A stretch of DNA of 64,000 nucleotides. Origin: Siphonodentalium dalli (lineage: Eukaryota > Mollusca > Scaphopoda > Gadilida > Siphonodentaliidae). The stretch is from assembly GCA_032622095.1 (NCBI GenBank), contig CP136069.1, positions 153,933,043 to 153,997,042 of the forward strand. Direction: 5' to 3'. Shown here piece after piece: positions 22,977 through 34,839 of this stretch. The notes beneath the pieces were generated by a model. The model saw only the letters and a program-made list of their open reading frames with translations. It was not told the DNA's origin and did not search any database. Numbering within the stretch: position 1 is the first letter of the stretch; the number at the start of each line of letters is the position of its first letter. Made by a program: the position numbers and the translations under genes.

Positions 22977-23335
22977 GACTAGCTGATGTACTCGACTTCG
23001 TTCGGGCTAGTTAGGGATTTTTTTGTGATCGCCTCCATCTGGACAGTACCCAGTATATACAGCGTCTGGCCAAACTATTGTTCAATTGGTCCAGAAACAT
23101 GCCTATATCAGCACGTTCGAGAACATGGTCCCACGTGAAATTGGACCCGTCCATATTGCTCCCGGGATCGAAGTAGTCCTACACACAAATTTTTAGTCGG
23201 ATCGGTCAAGGTCCAGAACATGCCTATGAGCGAGGTCAAGTTGACACGTTAAATACCAAATTCGAGCAGTGTTAGAGTCTATAACACATACACACATACA
23301 TACATACAGACAGGTGTTTCAAAATGTATAATCGA
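22977..23335 (+). repeat. Head-array-tail repeat, copy 3
   Basis: The head CTGATGTACTCGACTTCGTT lies directly on the tail of copy 2. The middle has two diverged GGTCCAGAACATGCCTAT segments. The tail has CATACACACATACATACAGA and TTTCAAAATGTATAATCGATAG. Confidence 0.65.
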
Positions 23336-23984
23336 TAGCTACAACAATTCTATGGTAGATAGTTCACGGCCGACCTGATGCATGCATCTTAGTTTTCTTG
23401 TATTCATTGGTGGGATATGTTCAGATGATCTCTGGACTTCTGGATTGGAGTAGGTGGCAAAGAAGCCAGTGAAAGCATTCCAGAGCCCTTAGACACATCA
23501 AACCAGCCCATTTTAACCATTTTAACTATTAATGATCAAATAAGGTAAACAACACAAGCACAAATATTCTGACTATATTATTACTACAGGAGAAAGTTTC
23601 TGGTTAATTTTGTTTTAAAGCATTCCTTTCCGAAACCCAGAAACATGAAATTCAAGTTAATTCAAAATTCCCCTTTCTCTTATATTACTGGAAGTGGCAA
23701 ATTTAAATTATATGGTGTTTTTGTTTGATTTCTGTGTTTTTTTAATAAATTAGAAATTTTAGTACTTGGTAAATACAATTTTAGCTGTTGTCAGTTAGGT
23801 ATTTTAACTATGATTCAACTTATTTTAATTTGCATAAAATTGATATGTTACCCTGTGCTATATTTATATATGTATTTGTTTTACAGTCGGTCAAAATCTC
23901 TTTAGAGCTTGTGTTTGTAATACGTTTAAATACCTCCGACTTTAAAATAAAATTTATCTTATCTTATCTATCTTATCTTATCAT
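23336..23984. other. Intron DNA, no recognised feature
   Basis: AT-rich; ends with a short TCTTATCTTATC repeat near 23955. Confidence 0.4.
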
Positions 23985-24540
23985 GGTCATGTCTCATTGT
24001 CGACTGAAGAGGCCCACACAACAGTTGCATGGACGTCGTCAGGAAATATATGGGAAATATTGGATGATATTTTCCCGCCAGGGATATAGAGTGTTATAGT
24101 ATGTCGATGGTTGATGTGCAATGTTGCCGTTCTCCAATCTAAACATATGTGCAAGAGAACGTCGTATTTGTTTTTGAATCGGAGAAAGATGTTCGCCACT
24201 AGTAGATACCGCGTATGCCTTGCATTATAACTACGCAACTGCTCGGTATTCACTGTGTCAAAGAGCAGGTTTATATAGTGGCACATTCATTCCAAAAATC
24301 AATTTCATTGAACAGAAGGAGGATTTCCAAACCATTCACAAACAGCATTAACATGTCTATATCGGTATACCATCTAACAGTATTTATCGGTCTTGAGTGA
24401 ATTCCTTACAATATATACAATCCTTATTTGACACTCGACATACTCGGTCGAGTGATTCAATGGTGCTTTTAGAGTAGCACCCTCTCGTTGTTTGCATGAA
24501 TGATGGCACTATACGATTATAATGGAGGATTCCTTTTCAC
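23985..24540. repeat. Dispersed repeat family R1, copy 2
   Basis: Shares GGCCCACACAACAGTTGCAT-type sequence, TTAACATGTCTATATCGGT and GGTCGAGTGATTCAA..TAGAGTAGCACCCTCTC with 27775-28950, in the same orientation, and a part with 17880-18190. Confidence 0.7.
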
Positions 24541-25054
24541 CATCTAAGTGTATATATAGACCATCTGGTTTATACTGGACAAGACTGCATGGCGGCCGAG
24601 GGTATCTGTGGTATTGGTTTTAACTGAGAGAAAAATCAGGTCAATGTAAATAACTTAGGTCAGTCATAAGCATTATGAGTCATTTGACTAACCCATACCT
24701 TTCTGGAAGTCAATATGACTAACCATGTCCTTAGTCACCATGAGTAAGGTACACGAAGAAAATCAATATTTACAACACCGCCTTTAATTATGTTTAATAG
24801 TCATTGCTGAATGTGTAATATCCATCGCATTGCAATTCTGTTAGATATACACTATTGTGTACGACCCTGCCTAACTATGCGTAAAAGCCATGTCCTGATT
24901 GGCCAGTGGCCCGAGTTACCATGGCTATCTCGTTCTAGTTTTGTGGTACAATTCTACTATTTCCAATTGTACCACGAAAAAAATCGGTTTATTCAGATCG
25001 CCGCACGCGACTTTTCCCGTCTTTTCTAACTCCGCGCAAACGGGGCATCAACGG
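24541..25054. other. Intron DNA with GACTAA words and one small hairpin
   Basis: 24640-24760 carries several TGACTAA/TTAGTCA words like those at 27360-27555. TTGTGGTACAATT pairs with AATTGTACCACGA at 24939-24980. Confidence 0.4.
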
Positions 25055-25321
25055 AGTGCATGGCTCCAAACCTCGTATCTTCATTATGGCTCCAAGACTT
25101 GTTATGGAGCCATGGCCCCACGACTCGAATACTTGTGTCTCCGATATGGCTCCATAGCTCCATGGCTCCATAATGAAGATACGAGTCTAGGAGCCATGGA
25201 GCCTATAAGTGTATGTCATAGCTCCAAGACTCGTATCTCCTTTATGGAGCCATGGCTCCACGGATACAAGACTCGTATCTTCGTTATGTAGCCATGGACA
25301 ATGGCTCCAAGACTCGTATCT
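25055..25321. repeat. Minisatellite around ATGGCTCCAAGACTCGTATC
   Basis: GGCTCCAAGACTCGTATCT with TATGGAGCCATGG spacers repeats about seven times with variable spacing. GGAGCCATGGCTCC is itself palindromic. Confidence 0.75.
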
Positions 25322-25920
25322 CCGATAACCCTAACCCTAACCATGTGATTGAGGTGGTGGGCATTGACCCTAAAGGGTGCCCTAACCCAAAAGGAAACCC
25401 TAAGCCTTTACGTAGTTCAAGATGAGCCCTAAACCTAAACCTGTGATCGAGGGGATACGCTTTGCCCATAAAGGATGAGCCATAGCCTGTAATCGAGGGA
25501 TGGAATTTGCCCATAATGGGTGAATCCAAACCCTAAACCTGTGATCGAGGGGATGGGATTTGACCCTAAAGGATGCCCTAACCCTAAAGCAAACCCTAAC
25601 TCTTTCACTATATCAACATGAGCCCTAACCATAAACCAGTGGTCGAGGGGATACGCTTTGCCCATAAAGGATGAGCCCCTTTCCCTAAACCTGTGATTGC
25701 GGGGGTTGGATTTGCCCTTAAAGTGTGAGCTCTAACCCTAAACCTGTGATCGAGAGGATACGCTTTGTCCATAAAGGATGAACCCTAACACTAAACATGT
25801 GATCGATGGGTGAGATTTGACCCTAAAGGGTGCCCTAACGGTTAACCCTACAGCAAACCATAACCCTTTCACTAGTTCAACATGAGCCCTATATTATAAC
25901 CCTAAGCCTAATTATTTGAT
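25322..25920. repeat. Satellite rich in the telomere motif CCCTAA
   Basis: AACCCTAACCCTAACC begins the block. ACCCTAAAC, GCCCTAACCC and GACCCTAAAGG then recur with CTGTGATCGAGGGGAT and GCTTTGCCCATAAAGGATGA. A longer period near 200-260 bp is marked by CTTTCACTAGTTCAACATGA and relatives near 25405, 25600 and 25870. CCCTAA is the complement of the TTAGGG animal telomere repeat. Confidence 0.8.
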
Positions 25921-26050
25921 GTAGCAATATGGAATTCATGAATATTTAAAAGAATGCTACTCCAGACAGAACTTTGACCTGTAGCACTGAATGCACGGAA
26001 CGGGCTGGATGGATCTAATACGGTACGGTAGCGAATCAGTGATCTCGCTT
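25921..26050. mobile_element. Partial MITE, inverted relative of 340-485
   Basis: GAATGCTACTCCAGACAGAACTTTG, CTGTAGCACTGAA and GGGCTGGATGGATC are the reverse order of the motifs at 340-490. Confidence 0.45.
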
Positions 26051-26970
26051 ATTGCAACATATTGGTGGGGAAGCGTTCAGACAATAAGTTATACAAATGG
26101 TCTATGTCTGTTTGTTGAAGTTGTTATCTGAGCATTTTCTTTGGCCACTACTCGGCAATGAGTATTCAGTAAAGAAAGTGTTATTAAAAGCCGCTTAAGG
26201 CTTAAGCGCCATCCAGTTTGTTCTCTTATATATTTCTTGAAGTGTTTATAATAATCCTGAAATAATAGGTAAGGTATACTATTTGTTTTCTAAGATGACA
26301 AGTAGTACGAACATGCCGATCCATTAAATTATGGCTGTGCTTATTTCAGCATCACATGATACAATGGCATTGCATTCTAATATCGACACATGATTATTAT
26401 TATACAGCCTGGATAGTGGTGAATAGCAAATATAGATTGCTAAAATCTAAATTATAATTCTTATTAAAGTAATCTTTCTCTGTTGCATCATTATCGGTCT
26501 GACCTACTACTGGAGTCAAATTGTGGCAGTGGAACAAGATGTTATATGAGTTTAGGAGGCATCTGTCTCAAGTCACCCCATTGCCGTGGTGACTTGAGAC
26601 ACCCGTTCAGGCCACTATTTTTGCCATATACAATGCTACAACAGGTTAGAACTATTAGAGATCAATAGCTGAGAGGTTGTTTGAGAAGTGTCAAGTGATG
26701 TGGCTAGGGTCCAAAACATTTATTTCAAGTTAGCTTTAAAATACCCTCAAAACTGTCTCAAGTTACCCCGGTTTACGGTGCCTCGAAAAGTCAACGGGGG
26801 GGGGGGGGATTTCATAACAATACAAGACAAGATAACCAGAGTACTCCATGCAAAGAAATCGGGTACGCCCAATACGAATTACACCACGAAATGTTTTCTC
26901 ACCTGAGACCGAAAAAGCGCAGTATTTCGTTGACTATTCAGTCGAATTGTAACCATAAACTTTCAGTCGT
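26051..26970. other. Intron DNA with a G13 run
   Basis: A run of G at 26796-26808, and an inverted pair GTCTCAAGTCACCCCATTGC / GGTGACTTGAGACAC near 26570-26600. Nothing else. Confidence 0.4.
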
Positions 26971-27140
26971 ATTACAAAAGAAATAAATACACGGTGTATC
27001 GGTGTGTATGGTCAAGTTGTACCACACAAAACTGATTGTAGGACTCCGCTACGCGTCGTCGTACAATCAGTTTTTTGTGGTACAACTTGACCATACACAC
27101 CACTACACCGTGTATTTATTTCTTAATTTGAATACAAGGT
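26971..27140. mobile_element. Foldback repeat, about 70-bp arms
   Basis: AGAAATAAATACACGGTGTA..GTATGGTCAAGTTGTACCAC..CTGATTGTA returns inverted after a GC-containing loop of about 20 bp, ending TACACCGTGTATTTATTTCT. The element has no coding sequence. Confidence 0.78.
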
Positions 27141-27349
27141 TTTAATATCATTGACGCCACATACATCTCGGATACGAACCAGCTAAACAGACCCCAAATA
27201 ACACATACTTTACTTCACCTCTAAAAAGACCAGTATTGCAATCTGTGTTTTGAAGAATTGACTGAAATATTGACTTGCTTTCAATTCGGTCTCTGATATT
27301 GGATATATCATATGGTTGAGTCTTGGAGTAATTGCACCAAATGCCCACT

Positions 27350-27560
27350 AAATTACATATTCACTTTCCCAGTAACTATGATATGACTCAGTCCTAGTCA
27401 TTTTGACTGAGTCGATCTTAGTCGATATGACTAACAACATCATCGTCATTATAAATAATTTTCCGACTTAGTCATTATGATTAATCTAAGTTATTCATTT
27501 TGGGGACAAACCTTTGACTAACCTAATTTAGTCATATTGAATAACCTTTTTTCTCAGTGT
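27350..27560. repeat. Cluster of TGACTAA / TTAGTCA words
   Basis: At least ten copies of GACTNA or its complement, many as TTAGTCAT..ATGACTAA pairs, can form alternative hairpins. Ends in TTTTTTCTCAGTGT. An inverted relative is at 24625-24760. Confidence 0.45.
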
Positions 27561-27774
27561 TCGCGTAAAGAGAGAAGCGATACACTCATTGGTTGAAGGC
27601 GATTTTATAATACCGGCGCTATACCTCTATGAAATAAACCACATGTTATATAAAATAAACCCGGGTGGTGAATATCAGCGATCACGTCAGAGAATCTGAA
27701 CATCATATATTCCAAAGGTCCCTGTGGAGAAGGCCCCTGTGGTGAATCCCCCCCTCGCGTAAGATGCCACGTTT

Positions 27775-28950
27775 CATCTCTCAATATTGACTAGGCCACA
27801 CAAACAGTTACACGGTCTTCGTCAGGTCTTCGTCATACAACAGCTGTCTTACTACTCAATGATATTTCCTCGCCGGGGAAAAGTGTTCTAAGCTGTCGGT
27901 TATTGAAGTGCGATGTTTGCCGTTATCCACCATAAGCCTATATATATATATATATATATATATACTGAATCAGAGAAAAATCTTCGCCACACTGCCAAAA
28001 AAAAGATTTTCCAGGCAAGAAATTATTTCTTAAAACCAGAAAATATATCTCATATCAAGAAAATAGTTCTTGGTTGTAAGAAAAATATTCTATACCTAGA
28101 ATATTTTTTCATAAGAGGGCTACAACACTGAGAAATCGGGTGGAATATTCTTATGACTAGAATTATTTCTAATGATTAAGAACATATTTCTAGGGTGAAC
28201 AATATTTATGTGCATAATTTCTGAATTGCTTAAGTATATAGTAGTATAAGTACTTCTCGTAGGCGAGAAAACATTTCTTCCGCAAAAATTGTTTTCTTAA
28301 ATACAGAAAGTATACCTACAAAACAATAAGAAACGTATACTACGATACTTTTTAGACAAATTAACCTGCTTAGACACAATAAAGCCACATTGTATACGTG
28401 TTAAATGCCAGGAATTAATTAGATCGGACCAATATATATTATGATCTCATATATATTAATATTAATATAGGTTTTAGTGGCCAGATGTCAACTTTTGATT
28501 TGACTGTTGTGAAAGTTATAACAATTTGTTTCAGCCTAGCAAAAAAAACATCTCATGGTCGCCTTTATAAACAGTGTGGATATCCATGCTACCATCACCA
28601 AAAATGGGTAGATATATCCCATGCATATATGTACTAATATATCAACGAGTAGATTTCCCTTGCATATATACTCTTATACCAACGCGACAGTCCGTATGTC
28701 GATCAGCAGGTTTATACTATGGCGCATTCATTCTAAAAATCAATTTCCAAAGTCTTTCATGCACAATCATTAACATGTCTATATCGGTCTACCATTCAAC
28801 CTTATTTCTCGTTGTTGAGTGAATTCCTTACAAGCCTTATTTGCCACTCGACATAGTCGGTCGAGTGATTCAAGAGGACTGTTAGAGTAGCACCCTCTCA
28901 TTGTCTCCACCAATGATGGCACAGTCGATTAGACTAATGGATTCCCCCTC
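27775..28950. repeat. Dispersed repeat family R1, copy 3, interrupted
   Basis: The left part (to about 27990) and right part (28690-28950) match 23985-24540 in order, with about 700 bp of AT-rich DNA inserted between them that contains a (TA)13 run near 27938 and TTTCTTAAAACCAGAAAAT-type inverted words. Confidence 0.6.
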
Positions 28951-29551
28951 AAACCGCGATCGAACGGAGCTACATCGATCCCACAGGCCCTTAATTGCTA
29001 TGGAAAGAAATCTACGAAGAACGTTATCAAAACACAGATGTTGTCTGACCGCGAGGCCGGCGTAATGCTAATCCTAATCAAGTTCGACCAATATCGCAAT
29101 TGCAATTTTTTCTTCCGGCTCCTATCTCACTTTTCTGAATCAAGATGTTATTTTTCGATTCAGATGTTACGCGTTCCGACACACACGAATAATTAATTTT
29201 GCGTAATCTGGTTAGAACATGAGTACCTAACAATTTCAGCGGCCATGATAGAAAGCCCATTCTTGCCACTCCGTGCATTCTATAATTTCATAAGTCATAC
29301 GTACCGCTCATCAGACGAATGAGATTTTAAAGTAGCTTGCAATCAACGTCCTGTGTCATATACGTTCATCGATAAGACCCACAAAAGAACAAGAACACCC
29401 ACAACTGCCATAGGGAGCCTCGCATATATAAGAGAATGGATGCATCGGTGCAGAAGTTCGCCTCATCTGCGACGAGAAGCAATTATTCGTACAATGCGTC
29501 CGCTTCATTTGCGAATTATGCGCGGTTTGAATAGTACATATATATAGATGT
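28951..29551. other. Intron DNA with a scrap of the hairpin cassette
   Basis: CCTCGCATATATAAGAGAATG at 29418-29438 matches one arm of the cassette palindrome; its partner is missing. Nothing else is recognised. Confidence 0.4.
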
Positions 29552-29965
29552 CTTAACCCTTTGAGTGCCACGGGCCGATCTCATCGGCCCTAATTTACGG
29601 TGTGTAAAATGGGTATGCTTAAGCATGCTATAGCGAATTTAAAAACAAACTGGATAACACCGTAGGGGCATGTTATAACTCAAAACTATCACCAAGTATT
29701 CATAGTAATAATTTTGATGCCCATAAAAAACATAAGATTCCCTGGCACTACACCTACTAAATAAGTCTGTTAAAGAATATAAGAAAAAATTATTAAAATT
29801 GTAAAAAATTGTAAAAAATAATAACAAAAGATGAAAAATTGTTAGGCCAATGCATTCTCTTATATATGCGAGGCGACCTATGGTCGACTCGCATATATAA
29901 GAGAATGCATTGGCACAGGGTATATGGGTTGATGCAAAAATCGGACCTGGCACTCAAAGGGTTAA
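29552..29965. mobile_element. TTAA-flanked MITE with half a hairpin cassette, copy C
   Basis: TTAA at 29552-29555 and 29962-29965. The ends CCCTTTGAGTGCCACGGGCC and TGGCACTCAAAGGG differ from copies A, D and E after the first six bases. Only the right-hand cassette palindrome is present (29847-29920, ending GGCACAGGG). It lies in a host-gene intron. Confidence 0.8.
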
Positions 29966-30229
29966 ACATGTTGTCTTGCAGTATTTATTCCCACAATATA
30001 TGTATAGTGATCCATGAAATATTCTTCGGTATGATGACTGGCATGTCATCCGACTTGCTGATATCTTGAATATCGCTTGAGGAATTAAATCGGCCTGTCC
30101 GCATTCACGGACACAGTTTGATGGACGGGCTCACCTTAGTTACTTAAAGGTACTCAGTCCGATTCGATGGTCCTCATATCATCAGATTCCCACAACAGCA
30201 ACATTTTTTGAAATGCCACTTCAGTTATC

Positions 30230-30610
30230 AGAATCGAGTAATTGCCCAGATATAACGCTAACCACAGTCAACTACAGTATAACATTGCCCAAAACCTGTT
30301 ATTTATCAACATTTTGTTTAACGAAATTTTGCAGGTTTGTCAAATATCTGACACAAAAAAAAGCCACTTGATTTTAGAGTTATCCAATATCCATCTTCAT
30401 CCGCAATTTGGTCAGAGACTGTCTTCTCGTCGACTGTTTACTGGGCCACTTAAAATTATCGGTGGTGAAAAGTAATAGATTTCAAACATCGATATCTGAT
30501 CACTCTGAGCTTTGATGGGTGGGTTCCTGGACTCGTCTCAAACATGTTTTACCCCCGAAAGCCGAGGAAATAGTAATTTGCGAGCGTCAATTTGGATTAT
30601 GCATCTTTAA
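30230..30610. repeat. Dispersed repeat family R3, copy 1
   Basis: TATAACATTGCCCAAAACCTG, CTCTGAGCTTTGATGGGTGG and ATTTGGATTATGCATCT recur in the same order at 60190-60530. Confidence 0.72.
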
Positions 30611-30727
30611 CAACTATCGACTTCAAATGAGCCTTATCAAGTTAAATTGTGCTGGGCATATATGTATCCAGTTAATTTGCATGTATAATTTACTATAATG
30701 GTCTCCATATTTGGAGGAATAAACATA

Positions 30728-30757
30728 TCTCTCTCGCTCTCGCTCTCTCTCTCTCAC
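30728..30757. repeat. (TC)n microsatellite
   Basis: Imperfect CTCTCGCTCTCGCTCTCTCTC 31 bp beyond the donor of the 30788-30962 exon, within the downstream intron on the minus strand. Confidence 0.8.
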
Positions 30758-30787
30758 TAGTACCTGGTGAGTTGAGAATGTGCTTAC

Positions 30788-30962
30788 TTGATTTAGGTGC
30801 GTCCATGAGCACCACGATGACGAGGACGAACGCGACGAGCCAGAGAACGAGGAATGACGACATAACGACGTATGGCTTCTTAGACAGGATCCACGACAAT
30901 CGGACGCCACCGTATGGATGAGTGACTGAATTAACAATGTGAGCATACTCTCTGTACGTCAT
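30788..30962 (-). CDS. TMEM268: Internal exon with transmembrane helix 1 of the TMEM268-like gene
   Basis: A 175-bp exon. The acceptor is a T-rich tract ending TTTCAATAG and the donor is GTAAGC. It enters in phase 0 and leaves in phase 1. The product starts MTYREYAHIVNSV, continues through a short basic ILSKKP, and then has a 22-residue hydrophobic helix (VVMSSF to VIVVLM) followed by DAPKS. The helix with lysines on its near side suggests a cytosolic N-terminus. The codon after the acceptor is ATG, so on its own this exon could be mistaken for a start, but the upstream exon joins in frame. A TC microsatellite lies 31 bp beyond the donor. Confidence 0.68.
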
Positions 30963-32400
30963 CTATTGAAAAAAAGGTTAGATTATGAAAATATACACGT
31001 ATATAATAGGCTAAATTACGAACGAACTGAAGACCCAGCCAAACACGCTTTTTTGTGTGGGGGTGGGGGATCTTCGATGTCAAATTGCCTACACATCTCC
31101 GTTTGGGGATTGTCGACAAGGTTTACGACACTCTACACACATGTCTACCCTCGCCCCCATATATATTTGATAATGAGAAACACTACACGGCTATACATGT
31201 TTCGGTATAAGTGCCTTCATCTACTGACATTTACCATTGCTCTGAAACCAACACAAGTGAGCAGCGGTTCTTGACACATATCCTTAATTACGTGCGCTCG
31301 CGCAACAGTATGGCGATCAGACAGATTCGTAGGTTGGTGTCACTCTACTTCGTTTCACTCCATGACGTCACCAAAAACGACGTAAAACCTCGTGGCGTTC
31401 TGACATCTTTACTGTGCCGCGTTTTTGCTATGTTTATTTTATGTGTTGCTTTCGATTATTTGTTTGTCGCCGATATATCGCCATTTGTCGTGATTCCCCG
31501 TTTCTATATTTAAAACTGGCATGCTCGTAGTGAGCCTCGATTTCGATTTTTTCTCCCAGGTCAAAAACGTCAGAGTTATGACAAAAATAGATTGACCTAC
31601 ATTTTCTCCATCAGAACTCTACATCAAAGAGTCTATAGACTCCTTCGAGACCTACATAGACTCCTTCATTTGGGTATTTTTACTTATAATTGGGAAGTTT
31701 TATAATTTTTGGTTCGTGCGAAGACCTCTTTTTATCGTGCGGGAAAAGAGAGACATTCAAAACGCGATTTCGTAATTCGACGCAATAGGCTGAATAGCTT
31801 AACCTTCAGCCGAGTTCCGGGTCAAATACGACGAATGACGTAACACAAAACAAAATGCATTTGTTGACACAAACACCGTTTGAAGAGTTTATTATTACAT
31901 AAAATGATCGTTATTGATTAATTATTGATTAATTATTGATATTTATTGTTGCATATTGGCTGCTATCAATATTTACACAGATGGTATTAATTATTTCTTA
32001 TAATTGCTCCTTTGGTCAACTTTGACTATCGGAAAATGAAAAAGAAAATATGCCGCTGAAAAAAAAGTAATCGATATTAAAGTCTCATCCTTTCGGCAAC
32101 ATGGAATTGGTTTTAATTACTTAAATGATTAATATAGTAATTTGCCTTTTATCTGTGATGAAATGAGAAATGGTAATAGTCTTTTTTTGCTAACATTAAA
32201 TTAAATAAAATAAATTAAGTAAAATACAGTGGAATTATTTTTTAAATTATGTTTTATAACATTTTTGCGCACGTTGGCATCTCTCTGAGTGCATTCTAGT
32301 TTAGTCTTGTTTACAGTGTAATAAATATTATTATATATTACCCAATGTGCATGGCTTGCTTGGTCCATGATAGCTATTAAGGGTAGCTATCAAGTCCCTA
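30963..32400. other. Intron DNA, no recognised feature
   Basis: Includes a TTGATTAATTATTGATTAATTATTG repeat near 31914 and otherwise AT-rich sequence. Confidence 0.4.
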
Positions 32401-32403
32401 TGT

Positions 32404-33995
32404 ACCTCGCGGTAGCTCTGATATCTAAATAGACATCTACATTTGGTAGCCTGGTGCACTATACATCGCGGTAGCTCTGATATCTAAATAGACATCTACA
32501 TTTGGTAGCCTGGTGCACTATACCTCGCGGTAGCTCTGACCTCTAAATAGACATCTACATTTGGTAGCCTGGTGCAATATACATCGCGGTAGCTGTGACC
32601 TCTAAATGGACATCTAAATTTGGTAGCCTGGTGCACTATACATCGCGGTAGCTCTGATATCTAAATAGACATCTACATTTGGTAGCCTGGTGCACTATAC
32701 ATCGCGGTAGCTCTGATATCTCAATAGAAATCTACATTTGGTAGCCTGATGCACTACACCTCGCGGTAGCTCTGACATCAAATAGACATCTACATTTGGT
32801 AGCCTGGTGCACTATACATCGCGGTAGCTCTGATATCTAAATAGACATCTACATTTGGTAGCCTGGTGCACTATACATCGCGGTAGCTCTGATATATAAA
32901 TAGACATCTACATTTGGTAGCCTGGTGCACTATACATCGCGGTAGCTCTGATATCTAAATAGAGATCTACATTTGGTAGCCTGGTGCACTATACCTCGCG
33001 GTAGCTCTGATATATAAATAGACATCTACATTTGGTAGCCTGGTGCACTATACATCGCGGTAGCTCTGACATCTAAATAGACATCTACATTTGGTAGCCT
33101 GGTGCACTATACATCGCGGTAGCTCTGATATCTAAATAGACATCTACATTTGGTAGCCTAGTGCACTATACCTCGCGGTAGCTCTGACCTCTAAATAGAC
33201 GTCTATATTTGGTAGTCTGGTGCACTATACTATACCTCGCGGTAGCTGTGACCTCTAAATTGACATCTAAATTTGGTAGCCTGGTGCACTATACCTCCCG
33301 GTAGCTCTTACCCCTAAATAGACATCTACATTGGTAGCCTGGTGCACCATACCTCGCGGTAGCTCTGACCTCTAAATAGACATCAACATTTGGTAGCCTG
33401 GTGCGCCCTACCTCGCGGTAGCTCTGACCTCTAAATAGACATCTACATTTGGTAGCCTGGTGCACTATACATCGCGGTAGCTCTGATATCTCAATAGACA
33501 TCTACATTTGGTAGCCTGGTGCACTATACCTCGCGGTAGCTCTGACATCTAAATAGACATATACATTTGGTAGCCTGGTGCACTATACATCGCGGTAGGT
33601 CTGATATCTAAATAGACATCTACATTTGGTAGCCTGGTGCACTATACCTCGCGGTAGCTCTGACCTCTAAATAGACATCTATATTTGGTAGTCTGGTGCA
33701 CTATACTATACCTCGCGGTAGCTGTGACCTCTAAATGGACATCTAAATTTGGTAGCCTGGTGCACTATACCCCCGGTAGCTCTTACCCCTAAATAGACAT
33801 CTACATTGGTAGCCTGGTGCACCATATCTCGCGGTAGCTCTGACCTCTAAATAGACACCTACATTTGGTAGCCTGGTGCGCCCTACCTCGCGGTAACTCT
33901 GACCTCTAAATAGACTACATTTGGTAGCCTGGTGCACTATACCTCACGGTAGCTGTGATCTCTAGATAATTTGCATTTGGTAGCCTGGTTCACTC
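32404..33995. repeat. 59-bp satellite array, about 27 copies, with a 476-bp higher-order repeat
   Basis: The unit CGCGGTAGCTCTGATATCTA + AATAGACATCTACATTTGGT + AGCCTGGTGCACTATACCT repeats with a strict 59-bp period. A set of distinctive variants (CACTATACTATACCTC, then GCTGTGACC, then CCCCTAAATAG, then GCGCCCTACC) appears in the same order twice, 476 bp apart (about 33221 and 33697), showing block amplification of eight units. The last unit decays near 33990. Confidence 0.93.
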
Positions 33996-34839
33996 TAACC
34001 CACAACAGCGCAATAATCTCGGAACAATCAAGAAATCATCATTCAGTTTAGATGCATGTAGGATGGCTTATGTGAGCTTCCAAAAAAACAAAAAACAAAG
34101 TGAGGGATCAAGTTTATATGACATACATTTATTAATAAAATATAATCTGATAATAATTCTCGCTTGACTTGTTTATCATAAAGTTCAGACCAGACAATTG
34201 TCATGTTTCAAATAAGATGTTTACATATTCCTCAACCACAAGCCTCAAGATGCCATGACAACAGAGATCCTATACCTGCAGTGATATGAAGCGAGACGTC
34301 CATATTATGTTCCTGCAACCCATATAATATAATTGGGCAAATGGCAGACATTTCCCATAACAATTACATTGTGTACGACACTAATTGGAACCCACTTAAG
34401 ACGTCAAAATCGGACAGACTCCTTCATTATACTGGCCATATTCGCGCGCTAGTGTGTTCATATATAGAGCACGCTTATTTCATTTCCTGCCTGACCAGGG
34501 GCTGATAGTATGCATCTTTCGCATAATGAACTACTACTGATAAGATTTACGAATAAATACATGTAATAGTATTCGTATGCATATTCATCGGACGGTCCCA
34601 AAACCCTTTCGCATAATTGACTACGAGTCCGTTCGTGAGGAAATCGTTCCGTTCAAACTTCTTGCCACTCGCAGTAAGGTGATATGGTTCTATTTCCGTG
34701 CTTATTTTGTGCTTAATTATATTGTCATCAGATCATAGCTTAGCACTTCCTGTTTCGTATAAGAGTGTCGTGTATCACGAAGACGAATACTTTGTTTGTC
34801 ACTAAGATATAAAAATTAAGGCCACATGCCGATTACAAT
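33996..34839. other. Intron DNA with a weak dispersed repeat at 34600-34740
   Basis: TTCTTGCCACTCGCAGTAAGGTGATATGG resembles TTCTTGCCACACACAGTATTGTGATATAG near 38410. Otherwise unrecognised. Confidence 0.4.

Noticed and set aside
32404-33995. CRISPR-like array
   Set aside because: The period is constant with no unique spacers and the setting is an animal intron; it is a satellite.
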